This document shows, piece by piece, positions 33,590-42,755 of a stretch of DNA of 45,867 nt. Source of the stretch: Pseudomonas sp. EpS/L25 (lineage in GTDB: Bacteria > Pseudomonadota > Gammaproteobacteria > Pseudomonadales > Pseudomonadaceae); the NCBI RefSeq assembly GCF_001512295.1, contig NZ_LNUP01000018.1, positions 1-45,867 on the forward strand, read 5' to 3'. The notes under the pieces were generated by a model. The model was not told where the DNA came from and did no database searches. It saw only the letters and a list, made by a program, of their open reading frames with translations. Each line of letters starts with the position of its first letter. Positions within the stretch are counted from its first letter, which is position 1. Position numbers and translations under genes: made by a program.

Positions 33590-34621
33590 CTAGGAAGCGA
33601 GGGTGAAGAGGGTGTCGGGACGCACGTTCAGGTGCAGCAGGTCGCCCGGTTGCGCCTGCAGGGGCTGGGCGGTGTCCACCAGCAGCGGCTGGCCGGTGCC
33701 CACCTCCACCAGCAGCCGCGAATGGGCGCCCTGGAAGAACTGCCCGACCAGGATGCCGGTGAGGTGCGCGGGCGTCGCGCTCGGCTCCAGGTGTTCCGGG
33801 CGACAGAACAGGGTGCTGGCAGCGCCGGTCCAGGGCAGCCGTCCGCCGGCGACCGCCACCTCGGCGCCGCTCTGGCCGCGGACCTCGAAGCGGTTGAGCT
33901 GGCCGACGAAACCGGCGACGAAGCGACTGGCCGGGCGCTGGTAGATCTGCGTTGGGGTGCCGATCTGGGCGATGCGGCCTTCGCCCATCACCACGATGCG
34001 ATCGCCCAGGGCCAGGGCCTCCTGCTGGTCATGGGTGACGTAGACGGCGGTGGTGCCCAGTTCGCGCAGCAGCGCGCCGATGTCGGCCCGCAACTGCTCG
34101 CGCAACTGGGCGTCCAGCGCCGCCAGGGGTTCGTCGAACAGCAGCACCCGGGGGCGTGGCGCCAGGGCCCGGGCCAGGGCCACGCGCTGACGCTGGCCGC
34201 CGGACAGCTGCTGGATGCGCCGCTCGGCCAGGGCCTCTAGCTGCATCATGGCCAGCAACTCGGCGACCCGGGCATCGCGCTCGGCGCGCGGCAGGCCACG
34301 GATCTTCAGGCCGTAGGCGATGTTGCCGGCCACATCCAGGTTGGGGAACAGGGCGTAGCTCTGGAACACCATGCCGACGTCGCGCCGCTCGATGGGCAGG
34401 GCGGTGACGTCACGGTCGTCGAACAGCACCTGGCCGCCGGCATCGGGCTGCTCCAGGCCGGCGATCAGCCGCAGGGTGGTGGTCTTGCCGCAGCCGGAGG
34501 GGCCGAGGAACACCAGGGTCTCGCCCGGGTGGATGTCGAGGTCCAGGGGCTGCAGCACCTGGCGGTCTCCGGGGAAGGTCTTGGCGCAGTGGCGCAGGCG
34601 GACGGCGGTACCTTGGGTCAT
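33590..34621 (-). CDS. ABC transporter ATPase (PotA/FbpC type)
   Basis: A 343-residue ATPase with Walker A GPSGCGKT, signature LSGGQRQR, Walker B VLLFDEPLAALD and switch VYVTHDQQEA, followed by a C-terminal TOBE-like regulatory domain. This group energises importers of iron(III), polyamines, thiamine and 2-aminoethylphosphonate. The start overlaps the stop of the permease (ATGA). Subunit pairing is clear from the operon. Confidence 0.93.
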   Translation of the reverse strand: MTQGTAVRLRHCAKTFPGDRQVLQPLDLDIHPGETLVFLGPSGCGKTTTLRLIAGLEQPDAGGQVLFDDRDVTALPIERRDVGMVFQSYALFPNLDVAGNIAYGLKIRGLPRAERDARVAELLAMMQLEALAERRIQQLSGGQRQRVALARALAPRPRVLLFDEPLAALDAQLREQLRADIGALLRELGTTAVYVTHDQQEALALGDRIVVMGEGRIAQIGTPTQIYQRPASRFVAGFVGQLNRFEVRGQSGAEVAVAGGRLPWTGAASTLFCRPEHLEPSATPAHLTGILVGQFFQGAHSRLLVEVGTGQPLLVDTAQPLQAQPGDLLHLNVRPDTLFTLAS

Positions 34622-35412
34622 CGCAGGGCTCCACGGGAGAGGCGGGCGCTGAGGGCCTGGAGGGCGACCAGCAGCGGCACGATCAGCAAGAGGAAGATCA
34701 GGGTGTAGGCGGAACCCACCTCCAGCCGCGCCGAGGCGTAGCTGTCGGCCAGGCCCACCGGCAGGGTCTTGGTCAGGGGCGTGTGCAGCATCCAGGTGAG
34801 GTTGAACTCCCCCAGCGAGAGGGTGATCACCATGAGGCTGCCGGCGAGGATGCCAGCGCGGGCATTGGGCACCACCACGCCGAAGAAGCGCCGCCAGGGG
34901 CCGGCGCCCAGGCTGGCGGCGGCTTCCTCCAGCAGCGGCAACTGGCTGCGCCGGAGCACCGCCATGACCGGGCGGATCAGGAAGGGCAGGGTGAACAGCA
35001 GGTGCCCCACCAGGATGATCGCCGGGCTGCGGCGAAAGCCGCCGAGGTGCCCGTAGGTCAGCAGCAGCGCCAGGGCCGAGGCGAAGCCGGGCATGGCCAC
35101 CGGCAACACCAGCAATTCCTCGAAGGCGCGGGCGAAGCGGTTGTCCAGCCGGACCAGGGCATAGGCCGCCGGGACGCCGAGCACCACCGCGAGGGCCGCC
35201 GTGCCCAGCGCAAGTTGCAGCGACAGCCAGACGGTGGGCGCATAGGCCTGCCAGACCTGCAGCACCCAGTCGAGGGTGAGGCCGCCGGTGAGGCCCTGGA
35301 AGTAGTTGCGGGTGAGGCCGGCCAGCACCGAGAGCAGCACCGGCACCAGCAGGAAGGCCGCCACCAGCAGGGTGAACAGCAGTTGCAGCCAGAAGCGCGG
35401 AGGTCGATTCAT
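34618..35412 (-). CDS. ABC transporter permease (second)
   Basis: A 264-residue BPD_transp_1 permease with six membrane helices. The EAA loop reads EEAAASLGAGPWRRFFGVVVPNARAG. It begins with MNRPPRFWLQLL; the frame is open upstream only as a shadow. It overlaps the previous permease and the ATPase by four bases each. It forms a heterodimer with the neighbouring permease. Confidence 0.92.
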   Translation of the reverse strand: MNRPPRFWLQLLFTLLVAAFLLVPVLLSVLAGLTRNYFQGLTGGLTLDWVLQVWQAYAPTVWLSLQLALGTAALAVVLGVPAAYALVRLDNRFARAFEELLVLPVAMPGFASALALLLTYGHLGGFRRSPAIILVGHLLFTLPFLIRPVMAVLRRSQLPLLEEAAASLGAGPWRRFFGVVVPNARAGILAGSLMVITLSLGEFNLTWMLHTPLTKTLPVGLADSYASARLEVGSAYTLIFLLLIVPLLVALQALSARLSRGALR

Positions 35413-36266
35413 CGCAGGTCTCCCTGGACGCCGCCGAGGCGGCGCGCCAGCAGCAGGACCAGCCAGGTGACGAGGCCGAGCACCACCGAGAGCGCCGCGG
35501 CGACGCCGAAGTTGGCGAAGTTGGTGAAGGTGTCGTAGATGGCGATGGGCGTTACCGCCAGGCGCGTGCCGAGGGTGAAGGCGGTGCCGAAGGCGCCCAT
35601 GGCGGTGGCGAAGCACAGCGCGCCGCTGGAGAGCAGCGCCGGGGTCAGGCCGGGGATCAGCACATCGCGCACCACGGCGAAGAGGCCGGCGCCCAGGGAG
35701 CGGGCGGCTTCTTCCAGGCTGGTGTCGAGGGTCTCGCAGGCCGCCATCACCGTGAGGATCACCCGTGGGATGGAGAAATAGAGATAGCCGAGAAACAGCC
35801 CGAACAGCGAATAGGCGAACACCCAGGGCTCGCCGAACAGGCTGCGCCCAAGGCTGGCGAACAGGCCCTGGCGACCACCCAGCAGGATGATCAGAAAGCC
35901 CACCACCACGCCGGGAAAGGCCAGCGGAAAGGTCAGCAGGGCCACCAGCAGGCTGCGCCCAGGGAAGGCATGGCGCGCCAGGAAGCAGCCGGCGATGCCG
36001 GCCACCAGCAGGGTGGCCAGGGTGGTGACGGCGGCCAGGGCCACCGTCTGGGCGAGTCCGGATAGATAGCCGGCGCTGGTCAGCACCTGCCAGTAGCCGG
36101 AGCTGCCGGCGGCGTCCGTATGTGCGCCGAGCACCAGCAGCTGGGCCAGCGGCAGCAGCCAGAAGGCCAGCAGGAAGGCGCTCGCCGGGGCCAGGGCGAC
36201 GAGCACCGGCCCGGGCAGCCGGCGCGGCACCCGGCGGCGCCCGAAGGAAACGGCGAGGCCCTGCAT
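35409..36266 (-). CDS. ABC transporter permease (first)
   Basis: A 285-residue BPD_transp_1 permease with about six membrane helices, the first at residues 19-39 or so. The EAA loop reads LEEAARSLGAGLFAVVRDVLIPG. The ATG at 36266 gives MQGLAVSFGRRR and lies 1 bp beyond the binding-protein stop codon; an in-frame ATG further upstream would lie inside that gene. It pairs with the second permease. Confidence 0.92.
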   Translation of the reverse strand: MQGLAVSFGRRRVPRRLPGPVLVALAPASAFLLAFWLLPLAQLLVLGAHTDAAGSSGYWQVLTSAGYLSGLAQTVALAAVTTLATLLVAGIAGCFLARHAFPGRSLLVALLTFPLAFPGVVVGFLIILLGGRQGLFASLGRSLFGEPWVFAYSLFGLFLGYLYFSIPRVILTVMAACETLDTSLEEAARSLGAGLFAVVRDVLIPGLTPALLSSGALCFATAMGAFGTAFTLGTRLAVTPIAIYDTFTNFANFGVAAALSVVLGLVTWLVLLLARRLGGVQGDLR

Positions 36267-36267
36267 C

Positions 36268-37281
36268 TCAGCGCACCTCGGCCTGGTAACGCTTGGCGAA
36301 GGCTTCCTGGACCGCCGCCATGTGACCGTAGTCGACGGTACCGGCGCGGGCATAGTCGGCGGCGGGCAGGAAGCGCGCCTTCACCTCGGCCGGCAGCGGT
36401 ACATCACGCACCGGGCGCAGATAGGCCTGGGCCCAGAGCGCCTGGCCCTTGTCCGAGAGCACGTAGTCCAGCACCTTCTCGCCATTGGCGCGGTGCGGCG
36501 CGCCCTTCACCAGACTCATGGTGTAGGGCACGGTCAGGCTGCCTTCCTGGGGAATGACGAAGGCCACCGGGGCGTTGTCCTTGTAGCGGGCGCGATAGGC
36601 GTTGAAGTCGTAGTCCACCAGGATCGGGATCTCGCCGGAGAGCAGGCGGGCATAGGCGGTCTGCTTGGGCACGATGGGATCGTTGGCCGCCAGTTTCTTG
36701 AAGAAGGCCATGGCCGGGCCGAAGTCGTCGAGGTTGCCGCCCAGGGCCTGGTTGAGCGCTACCGCGGTGACGTAGCCGACGAAGGCGCTGGAAGGGTCCA
36801 GGTAGCCCACCAGGCCGCGGTACTCGGGCTTGAGCAGGTCGGCCCAGCGCTGTGGCACCGGCTTGCCGCTCAGGGCCTGGGTATTGACCATGAAGCCGAG
36901 GGTGCCGGAATGGATGGAGGTCCATTCACCCTTGGGGTCCTTGAGGCCGGCCGGGACCTGGTCCCAGTGCTTGGGCTGGTAGGGCTGCAGCACCCCGGCC
37001 TTGTCGGCCTGGATGCCGAAGGTCACTCCGTAGTAGACGACGTCCGCCACCGGCGCCTCGCGTTCGGCCACCAGTTGCGCCAGGGACTGTCCGGAATTCT
37101 TGTTGTCCTTGGGGACTTCGATACCGGTGTCGGCGGCGATGGCCTTGAGCTGGGCGCCCCAGTCGGCCCACTCCAGCGGGCAGTTGTAGCAGATGGCGGT
37201 TTCGGCGGCCTGGGCACTGGCCAGGCCGCAGGCCAGGGCCACGCCGGCCAACAGGCGACGCAAGGGGAAGCGAGAGTTCAT
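36268..37281 (-). CDS. periplasmic binding protein (Fbp/2-AEP-like)
   Basis: A 337-residue binding protein with a signal peptide (residues 1-25, ending ASAQA). The mature part is of the iron(III)/thiamine/aminoethylphosphonate fold: GTLGFMVNTQAL, PSSAFVGYVTAVALNQ and SGEIPILVDYDFNAYRAR. Two nearby cysteines at the mature N-terminus (ICYNCPLEW) could form a disulfide. The ligand is unknown; a phosphate ester such as a glycerophosphodiester is suggested by the linked GpdQ-like enzyme. It overlaps the LacI stop by four bases. Confidence 0.92.
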   Translation of the reverse strand: MNSRFPLRRLLAGVALACGLASAQAAETAICYNCPLEWADWGAQLKAIAADTGIEVPKDNKNSGQSLAQLVAEREAPVADVVYYGVTFGIQADKAGVLQPYQPKHWDQVPAGLKDPKGEWTSIHSGTLGFMVNTQALSGKPVPQRWADLLKPEYRGLVGYLDPSSAFVGYVTAVALNQALGGNLDDFGPAMAFFKKLAANDPIVPKQTAYARLLSGEIPILVDYDFNAYRARYKDNAPVAFVIPQEGSLTVPYTMSLVKGAPHRANGEKVLDYVLSDKGQALWAQAYLRPVRDVPLPAEVKARFLPAADYARAGTVDYGHMAAVQEAFAKRYQAEVR

Positions 37282-38279
37282 CGGTAAGGCTCCTTCAGGG
37301 GCCCGGCACTGGAGCCGGGGCGGACGAGGCAGGGCAGGCACTGTTGGTGGATGGCACTGCCGGCGATCAGCGCCAGCAGTTCGGTGACGAGGAGGGTGCC
37401 CAGGCTCTGCAGCGGTTGCATGACGCTGCACAGGCTGGGTTCGAGGCGCGAGCCCATGGCGATGCCATCGAAGCCCACCACCGAGAGTTCGTCGGGGACC
37501 CCTAAGCCATTGCGCTGCAGCTCGGCGACCACACTGATGGCCAGCAGGTCGTTGGTGCAGAGCAGGGCAGTCGGGGCATGGCGTTCCAGCAATGGGGCCA
37601 GCTCCGCCCAATCGGCGTCGGTGTGGCTGGCCAGCTCGAGGCGCGGCAGCGTTGGCAGGCCAGCGGCCGCCATGGCCTGGCAATAGCCGGCGAAGCGTCG
37701 CTCGGCGCGGTCCGACTGCTGGGCCGGTCCCGAGACCAGGGCGATGCGGCGATGACCCAGGCCGAGCAGGTGCTCGGTGGCCATGGCCATGCCCTGGCGG
37801 TTGTCCACCGCCACCGCCGCATAGGGGCGCTGGGGTTCGTGATAGGCCAGGATGAAAGGCGTGCGCTCGCGACTCAGCTCGGCCAATACCTGGCTGCGGT
37901 CGGCATCGGCCACCGTCAATACCAGTCCGGCGACGCGCTGGCGCAGCAGTTCCTCCACCACCGCCGCCTCGCGCTCGGGCTGGTAGTCGGTGGTGGCGAT
38001 CACCAGGGAATAGCCCTGGCTGCGCGCGGTGCGTTCCATGGCGTGCAACTGCTCGGCGAACACCGGGTTGAGCAGGCTGGGCACCACCACGCCGATCAAC
38101 TGGGTGCTCTGCTGGCGTAGCTGGCGACCCAGCAGGTTGGGGCGGAAGTTGAGGGTGCGCGCAGCGGCCATCACCCGTTCGCGGGTACTCTCGCGCACCT
38201 GCTCGGGACTGGCGAACGCCCGTGCCGCCGTGGCCCGGGACACCCCGGCCTCTTCCGCCACCTGTTTCAGATCGGTCAT
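37278..38279 (-). CDS. LacI-family transcriptional regulator
   Basis: A 333-residue LacI/GalR-type repressor: N-terminal helix-turn-helix with hinge helix (LKQVAEEAGVSRATAARAFA) and periplasmic-binding-protein-like effector domain. The ATG at 38279 follows GAGG and gives MTDLKQVAEEAG, the normal LacI beginning; in-frame starts further upstream would cover the operator. It is first in its own operon and autoregulation is likely because a perfect palindrome sits just before the start. Effectors of this family are usually sugars or sugar phosphates, which would suit a glycerophospho-compound. Confidence 0.92.
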   Translation of the reverse strand: MTDLKQVAEEAGVSRATAARAFASPEQVRESTRERVMAAARTLNFRPNLLGRQLRQQSTQLIGVVVPSLLNPVFAEQLHAMERTARSQGYSLVIATTDYQPEREAAVVEELLRQRVAGLVLTVADADRSQVLAELSRERTPFILAYHEPQRPYAAVAVDNRQGMAMATEHLLGLGHRRIALVSGPAQQSDRAERRFAGYCQAMAAAGLPTLPRLELASHTDADWAELAPLLERHAPTALLCTNDLLAISVVAELQRNGLGVPDELSVVGFDGIAMGSRLEPSLCSVMQPLQSLGTLLVTELLALIAGSAIHQQCLPCLVRPGSSAGPLKEPYR

Positions 38280-38570
38280 GACTGCCTCGCTTGAGATCGA
38301 TCTCATTGGGGGCAGACGATGCACGCGACGTGTGTCGTTGCGATGACAGCCAGATGAAGCTTCTGCTCCGGCACCGGGCGCTGGCACGTCCTCCGGCGCG
38401 CATGGCAGCCGGCGAGGGCAGGCCTCGAAGGGATATACCTTGGTATAGCCAGACATCCATGGTTTCAATGGCCTGGACGCGGCGGCGGACCTAGATTAGG
38501 CCGGCGGTTGGCACCTGCGCGGCAGGTGGCCCACCGATCTCCCTAGGCCCGTTCATTCACGAGGTACGCC
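38280..38570. other. divergent control region between LacI gene and the permease gene
   Basis: A 291-bp gap holding the LacI operator (38292-38305) and, near 38492-38497, a TAGATT that could be a -10 box for the plus-strand gene, though no matching -35 is clear. GAGGT before 38571 is the ribosome site of that gene. Nothing else was recognised. Confidence 0.4.
38292..38305. promoter_or_regulatory. LacI-type operator
   Basis: TGAGATCGATCTCA is a perfect 14-bp palindrome with a central CG, the typical LacI/GalR site shape. It lies 13 bp upstream of the LacI start codon, where a bound repressor would block its own operon. Confidence 0.7.
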
Positions 38571-40325
38571 ATGAAGACGCTTCCTGGCCTCTACAGCCCC
38601 GCCGTGGCGCCGCGCCTGCCGCGGCACCGTCCGACCTCCCTCTGGGCCGATGGTCTCTGCGTGCTGCTCGGCGTCATCGCCCTGGCCCTGGTCTGGCACG
38701 GGGTGAGCGAGATGCGCGCGCCCCTGGCCGTGCTCGACGCCGATCCCATGACCCTGGACCTGGCGCGGCTGCCCGAGTACGCCCTGCGCACCACCCTGCG
38801 CATGTTCATCGCCCTGGGCGCCTCGCTGCTGTTCACCTTCGTCTTCGCCACCCTGGCCGCCAAGAGCCGCAAGGCGGAGCTGCTGATCCTTCCGGCCATC
38901 GACATCCTGCAGTCGGTGCCCATCCTCGGCTTCCTGACCTTCACCGTCAGCTTCTTCCTCGGGCTGTTCCCGGGGCGCCAGCTGGGGGCCGAGTGCGCGG
39001 CCATCTTCGCTATCTTCACCAGCCAGGCCTGGAACATGGCGTTCGGCTTCTACCAGTCGCTGCGCACCGTGCCCGAGGACCTGCAGCAGGTGAGTCGCCA
39101 GTTCGGGCTGTCCCCCTGGCGGCGCTTCTTCCGCCTGGAACTGCCGTTCGCCATCCCCGGCCTGGTGTGGAACACCATGATGTCCATGTCCGGCGGCTGG
39201 TTCTTCGTGGTGGCCTCGGAGGCCATCACCGTCGGCGACAACACCATCAATCTGCCGGGCATCGGTTCCTGGCTGGCGCTGGCCATCGCCAGGCAGGACA
39301 TCGCCGCCATCGGCTGGGCGGTGCTGGCCATGGGTTTGGTGATCCTGCTCTACGACCAGTTGTTCTTCCGCCCCGTGGTCGCCTGGGCCGATCGCTTCCG
39401 CGTCGAGCAGACCGCCAGCCAGCAGGTGCCGCGCTCCTGGGTCTACGACCTGGTCCGCCGGGCCCGCCTGGGCCGCGCGCTGGCCGGCTTCGGTAGCTTC
39501 TGCAGCCAGCTCGCCACCCCGCGGGTCCGCCTTGGCTGGCCGCACTGGCAGCTGGCGCCGCAGAGCCGCGCCTGGCTGCAGCGGGGGCTGGACATGCTCT
39601 GGTACGGCCTGCTGCTGGTGGTGCTGCCCTATGGCGTCTACGCGCTGTACAGCTTCATCGCCGCCAACGTCTACTGGGTCGAGGCGGTTTCGGTACTCGG
39701 CCTGGGGCTGCTGACCATGGTCCGGGTACTGCTGCTGATCGCCGTCGCCAGCCTGATCTGGGTGCCCATCGGCGTCTGGATCGGCCTGCGCCCGGGCTGG
39801 TCGCAACGCCTGCAGGCGGTGGCCCAGTTCCTCGCCGCCTTTCCGGCCAACGTGCTGTTCCCGGTGGCGGTGGTGGGCATCGTCAGCTTCCACCTCAATC
39901 CGGACATCTGGCTGTCGCCGCTGATGGTGCTGGGCACCCAGTGGTACATCCTGTTCAACGTCATCGCCGGTGCCAGCGTGCTGCCCAACGACCTGCGCGA
40001 AGCGGCCCGGCTGTTCGGCCTCAGGCGCTGGCAGTGGTGGCGGCAGCTGGCCCTGCCGGCGATCTTTCCCTACTACGTCACCGGTGCCCTGACCGCCGCC
40101 GGCGGCTCCTGGAACGCCAGCATCGTCGCCGAGGTGGTGAGCTGGGGTAACGAACGCCTGCAAGCCCACGGCCTGGGCGCCTACATCGCGCAGATGACCA
40201 CCGCCGGGGACTTTCCCCGGGTGGCCCTGGGCATCGTGGTGATGTCGATCTTCGTACTCGGATTCAATCGGCTGCTCTGGCGGCCCCTGTATGCCTATGC
40301 CGAACGGCGCCTGCGGCTCGATTGA
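38571..40325 (+). CDS. double-length ABC transporter permease
   Basis: A 584-residue protein with two BPD_transp_1 halves in one chain. Each half carries an EAA loop: SRQFGLSPWRRFFRLELP (about residues 176-193) and ARLFGLRRWQWWRQLALP (about 478-495). About twelve membrane helices are expected. It resembles nitrate/sulfonate/taurine-type permeases but with both copies fused. The ATG follows GAGG. The ATPase gene follows after 13 bp. No binding-protein gene lies on either side. Confidence 0.9.
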   Translation: MKTLPGLYSPAVAPRLPRHRPTSLWADGLCVLLGVIALALVWHGVSEMRAPLAVLDADPMTLDLARLPEYALRTTLRMFIALGASLLFTFVFATLAAKSRKAELLILPAIDILQSVPILGFLTFTVSFFLGLFPGRQLGAECAAIFAIFTSQAWNMAFGFYQSLRTVPEDLQQVSRQFGLSPWRRFFRLELPFAIPGLVWNTMMSMSGGWFFVVASEAITVGDNTINLPGIGSWLALAIARQDIAAIGWAVLAMGLVILLYDQLFFRPVVAWADRFRVEQTASQQVPRSWVYDLVRRARLGRALAGFGSFCSQLATPRVRLGWPHWQLAPQSRAWLQRGLDMLWYGLLLVVLPYGVYALYSFIAANVYWVEAVSVLGLGLLTMVRVLLLIAVASLIWVPIGVWIGLRPGWSQRLQAVAQFLAAFPANVLFPVAVVGIVSFHLNPDIWLSPLMVLGTQWYILFNVIAGASVLPNDLREAARLFGLRRWQWWRQLALPAIFPYYVTGALTAAGGSWNASIVAEVVSWGNERLQAHGLGAYIAQMTTAGDFPRVALGIVVMSIFVLGFNRLLWRPLYAYAERRLRLD

Positions 40326-40338
40326 GAGGAGAAACGCC

Positions 40339-41646
40339 ATGAACCTGACCACCCTGAACCCGCGTCCCCTCATCGACGTCCGCAACGTCCGCCAGCTCTA
40401 CGGCAACGCCGGCGGCCCGGCGCGGGTCGTGCTGGACGAAGTCTCCCTGACCCTGCACGAGAACGAGATCGTCGGCCTGTTGGGCCGCTCCGGCTCCGGC
40501 AAGTCGACCCTGCTGAGGTCCATCGCCGGGCTGCTCACCCCCAGCGGTGGCACCGTCGACTTCCCGCCCAAGGACGACGGCCAGCGCGCCCGCGTCAGCA
40601 TGGTGTTCCAGAGCTTCGCCCTGTTTCCCTGGCTGACCGTGCTGCAGAACGTCGAGATCGGCCTGGAGGCGCTGCACGTGCCGCTGGAGGAGCGTCGCCG
40701 CCGCGCCCTGGCGGCCATCGACCTGATCGGCCTGGACGGCTTCGAGAGCGCCTATCCCAAGGAGCTGTCCGGCGGCATGCGCCAGCGCGTCGGCCTGGCC
40801 CGCGCCCTGGTGGTGCATCCGGACGTGCTGCTGATGGACGAACCTTTCTCGGCGCTGGACGTGCTCACCGCCGAGACCCTGCGCACCGACCTGCTGGACC
40901 TCTGGGTCGAGGGCCGCATGCCGATCCGTTCCATCCTCATGGTCACCCACAACATCGCCGAAGCCGTGCTGCTCTGCGATCGTGTACTGATCTTCTCCAG
41001 CAATCCCGGCCGCGTCGCCAGCGAGATCCGCATCGACCTGCCGCAGCCGCGCAATCGCCACGACCCGGCCTTCCGCGAACTGGTGGAGGAAATCTACGTG
41101 CGCATGACCGGGGAAACCAAGCCGACGCCCCACGAAGGCGTCTTCCCCGGCAGCGGCCTCGGCATGCTGCTGCCGAGCGTCTCCACCAACGCCCTGGCGG
41201 GCCTGCTGGAAGCGGTCCACGCCGAGCCCTACCGGGGCCGCGCCGACCTGCCGGAACTGGCCGGCGGCCTGGGCTACGCGCTGGACGAGCTCTTTCCCCT
41301 GGCCGAGGTGCTGCAGCTGCTGCGCCTGGCCGTGCTCGAAGGCGGCGACCTGCACCTGCTGCCGGCCGGCCGCGCCTATGTCGAGGCGGGGGTGGACGTG
41401 CGCAAGCAGCTGTTCGCCCGGCAACTGCTCAATTGCGTGCCGCTGGTGGGCCACATCCGCCGGGTGCTGGACGACCGCCAGGGCCACACGGCGCCGGCGC
41501 GGCGCTTCCGGGACGAGCTCGAGGACTTCATGGACGAGGCCGACGCCGCTCGTACCCTGGGCAGCGCCATCCAATGGGGGCGCTATGGCGAACTCTTCGC
41601 CTATGATCAAGCGGCCGATATGTTCAGCCTGGAAAATCCGGGCTGA
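40339..41646 (+). CDS. nitrate/sulfonate-type ABC ATPase with C-terminal AAA-associated domain
   Basis: A 435-residue ATPase, much longer than the usual 260. The first 260 residues or so have Walker A GRSGSGKST, signature LSGGMRQR, Walker B LLMDEPFSALD and switch VTHNIAEA. The rest (from about residue 275, SGLGMLLPSVSTNALAGLLE) looks like the AAA-associated C-terminal domain found in a subgroup of these ATPases; it may sense a ligand or partner. The start ATG follows GGAG and a TTG or other upstream codons are not needed. It is followed after 50 bp by a histidine kinase gene. Confidence 0.88.
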   Translation: MNLTTLNPRPLIDVRNVRQLYGNAGGPARVVLDEVSLTLHENEIVGLLGRSGSGKSTLLRSIAGLLTPSGGTVDFPPKDDGQRARVSMVFQSFALFPWLTVLQNVEIGLEALHVPLEERRRRALAAIDLIGLDGFESAYPKELSGGMRQRVGLARALVVHPDVLLMDEPFSALDVLTAETLRTDLLDLWVEGRMPIRSILMVTHNIAEAVLLCDRVLIFSSNPGRVASEIRIDLPQPRNRHDPAFRELVEEIYVRMTGETKPTPHEGVFPGSGLGMLLPSVSTNALAGLLEAVHAEPYRGRADLPELAGGLGYALDELFPLAEVLQLLRLAVLEGGDLHLLPAGRAYVEAGVDVRKQLFARQLLNCVPLVGHIRRVLDDRQGHTAPARRFRDELEDFMDEADAARTLGSAIQWGRYGELFAYDQAADMFSLENPG

Positions 41647-41696
41647 TCACCTTCCGCGCCGATTCCTCCGGCGTGGCTTCCGAACCGAGACTGGCC

Positions 41697-42755
41697 ATGG
41701 ATCGACGACCCTTCGCCACCACCACCCACTGGCTGCGGCTAGGGGGCCTCTGCGCCCTGGCACTGGGCATCGCCTTGCTGGATACCTTCACCGACCGGGA
41801 GATCGCCATCGGTGTCTTCCAGGTGGTGGTGGTCCTGCTCGCCGCGGGCTTCCTCTCCACCCGTGGCGTGACCGTCACCGCCCTGGGCTGCGCGCTGCTG
41901 GTGCTCTGTAGCTACGCCGCCACCCGTACGGGAGACCGCGATGCCGGGCTGGTCAACTGCATCATCAGCCTCATGGCCATCGTCGCGGTGGCCGCCCTGG
42001 CACTGCGCCTGGACGCCGCCAAGCGCGCCGCCGATGCTGCCCGGACGCGGCTCACCCAGGCCGGGCGCCTCAGCCAGCTCGGTGAGCTGGCCGCGTCCAT
42101 CGCCCACGAGGTGAACCAGCCCCTCACCGCCATCGCCGCCAGTGGCAACGCCTGCCAGCGCTGGTTGAGCAACGAGCCGCCGCAGGTGGAGCGTGCCGTG
42201 CAGGCGGCGCAACGGGTCATCGACGACGCCCATCGCGCCAGTGCCGTGATCGCCCGGGTGCGTGGCCTGGTGCGCCAGGCCGAGGTGGCCAAGGATTGGC
42301 TCAACGTCGCCGACACCGTGGAGCAGGTGCTGGATTTCATCCGCGGCGAACTGGCCCAGCGTCAGGTCGCCGTGGAGCTGCAATTGCAGGAGGGCCTGCC
42401 GCCGCTGCTGGCGGACCAGAGCCAGCTGCAGCAGGTCGTCCTCAATCTGCTGCTCAATGCCCTCGATGCGCTGGAAGGCGTAGCGCCCGAGGCGCGGCGC
42501 CTCGTCGTCAAGGTGGCGCAGGACACGGCCGGCGCCATTCGCCTGGGGGTGGAGGACAGCGGTCGCGGCTTGACCCCCGGCGCCCGCGAGCAGATGTTCG
42601 AGGCCTTCTATACCACCAAGCCACAGGGGATGGGCCTGGGGCTGGCGCTCAGCCGCTCCATCGTCGAAGCTCATGGCGGACGCATCTGGGCCACCTCGCT
42701 ACCGGAAGGGGGTACCGGTGTTTATTGCAGCCTGCCAAAGGATCAGGAACCCTGA
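41697..42755 (+). CDS. membrane sensor histidine kinase
   Basis: A 352-residue kinase. The N-terminal part has about four membrane helices within residues 13-105 and no sizeable periplasmic domain, so the signal is probably sensed in the membrane or through a partner. The phosphoacceptor is H137 in HEVNQPLTAI (HisKA), and the ATPase domain has the N box LLLNALDAL, G1 EDSGRG and MGLGLALS. The ATG at 41697 was chosen over a GTG at 41673; neither has a strong ribosome site. The stop overlaps the regulator start (TGATG). It forms a pair with that FixJ-like regulator. Confidence 0.9.
   Translation: MDRRPFATTTHWLRLGGLCALALGIALLDTFTDREIAIGVFQVVVVLLAAGFLSTRGVTVTALGCALLVLCSYAATRTGDRDAGLVNCIISLMAIVAVAALALRLDAAKRAADAARTRLTQAGRLSQLGELAASIAHEVNQPLTAIAASGNACQRWLSNEPPQVERAVQAAQRVIDDAHRASAVIARVRGLVRQAEVAKDWLNVADTVEQVLDFIRGELAQRQVAVELQLQEGLPPLLADQSQLQQVVLNLLLNALDALEGVAPEARRLVVKVAQDTAGAIRLGVEDSGRGLTPGAREQMFEAFYTTKPQGMGLGLALSRSIVEAHGGRIWATSLPEGGTGVYCSLPKDQEP

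Noticed and set aside
36268-38460. 730-residue frame that would fuse a regulator-like part to the binding protein
   Set aside because: The binding protein starts with a clean signal peptide at 37281; upstream sequence in this frame is a shadow of the LacI gene.
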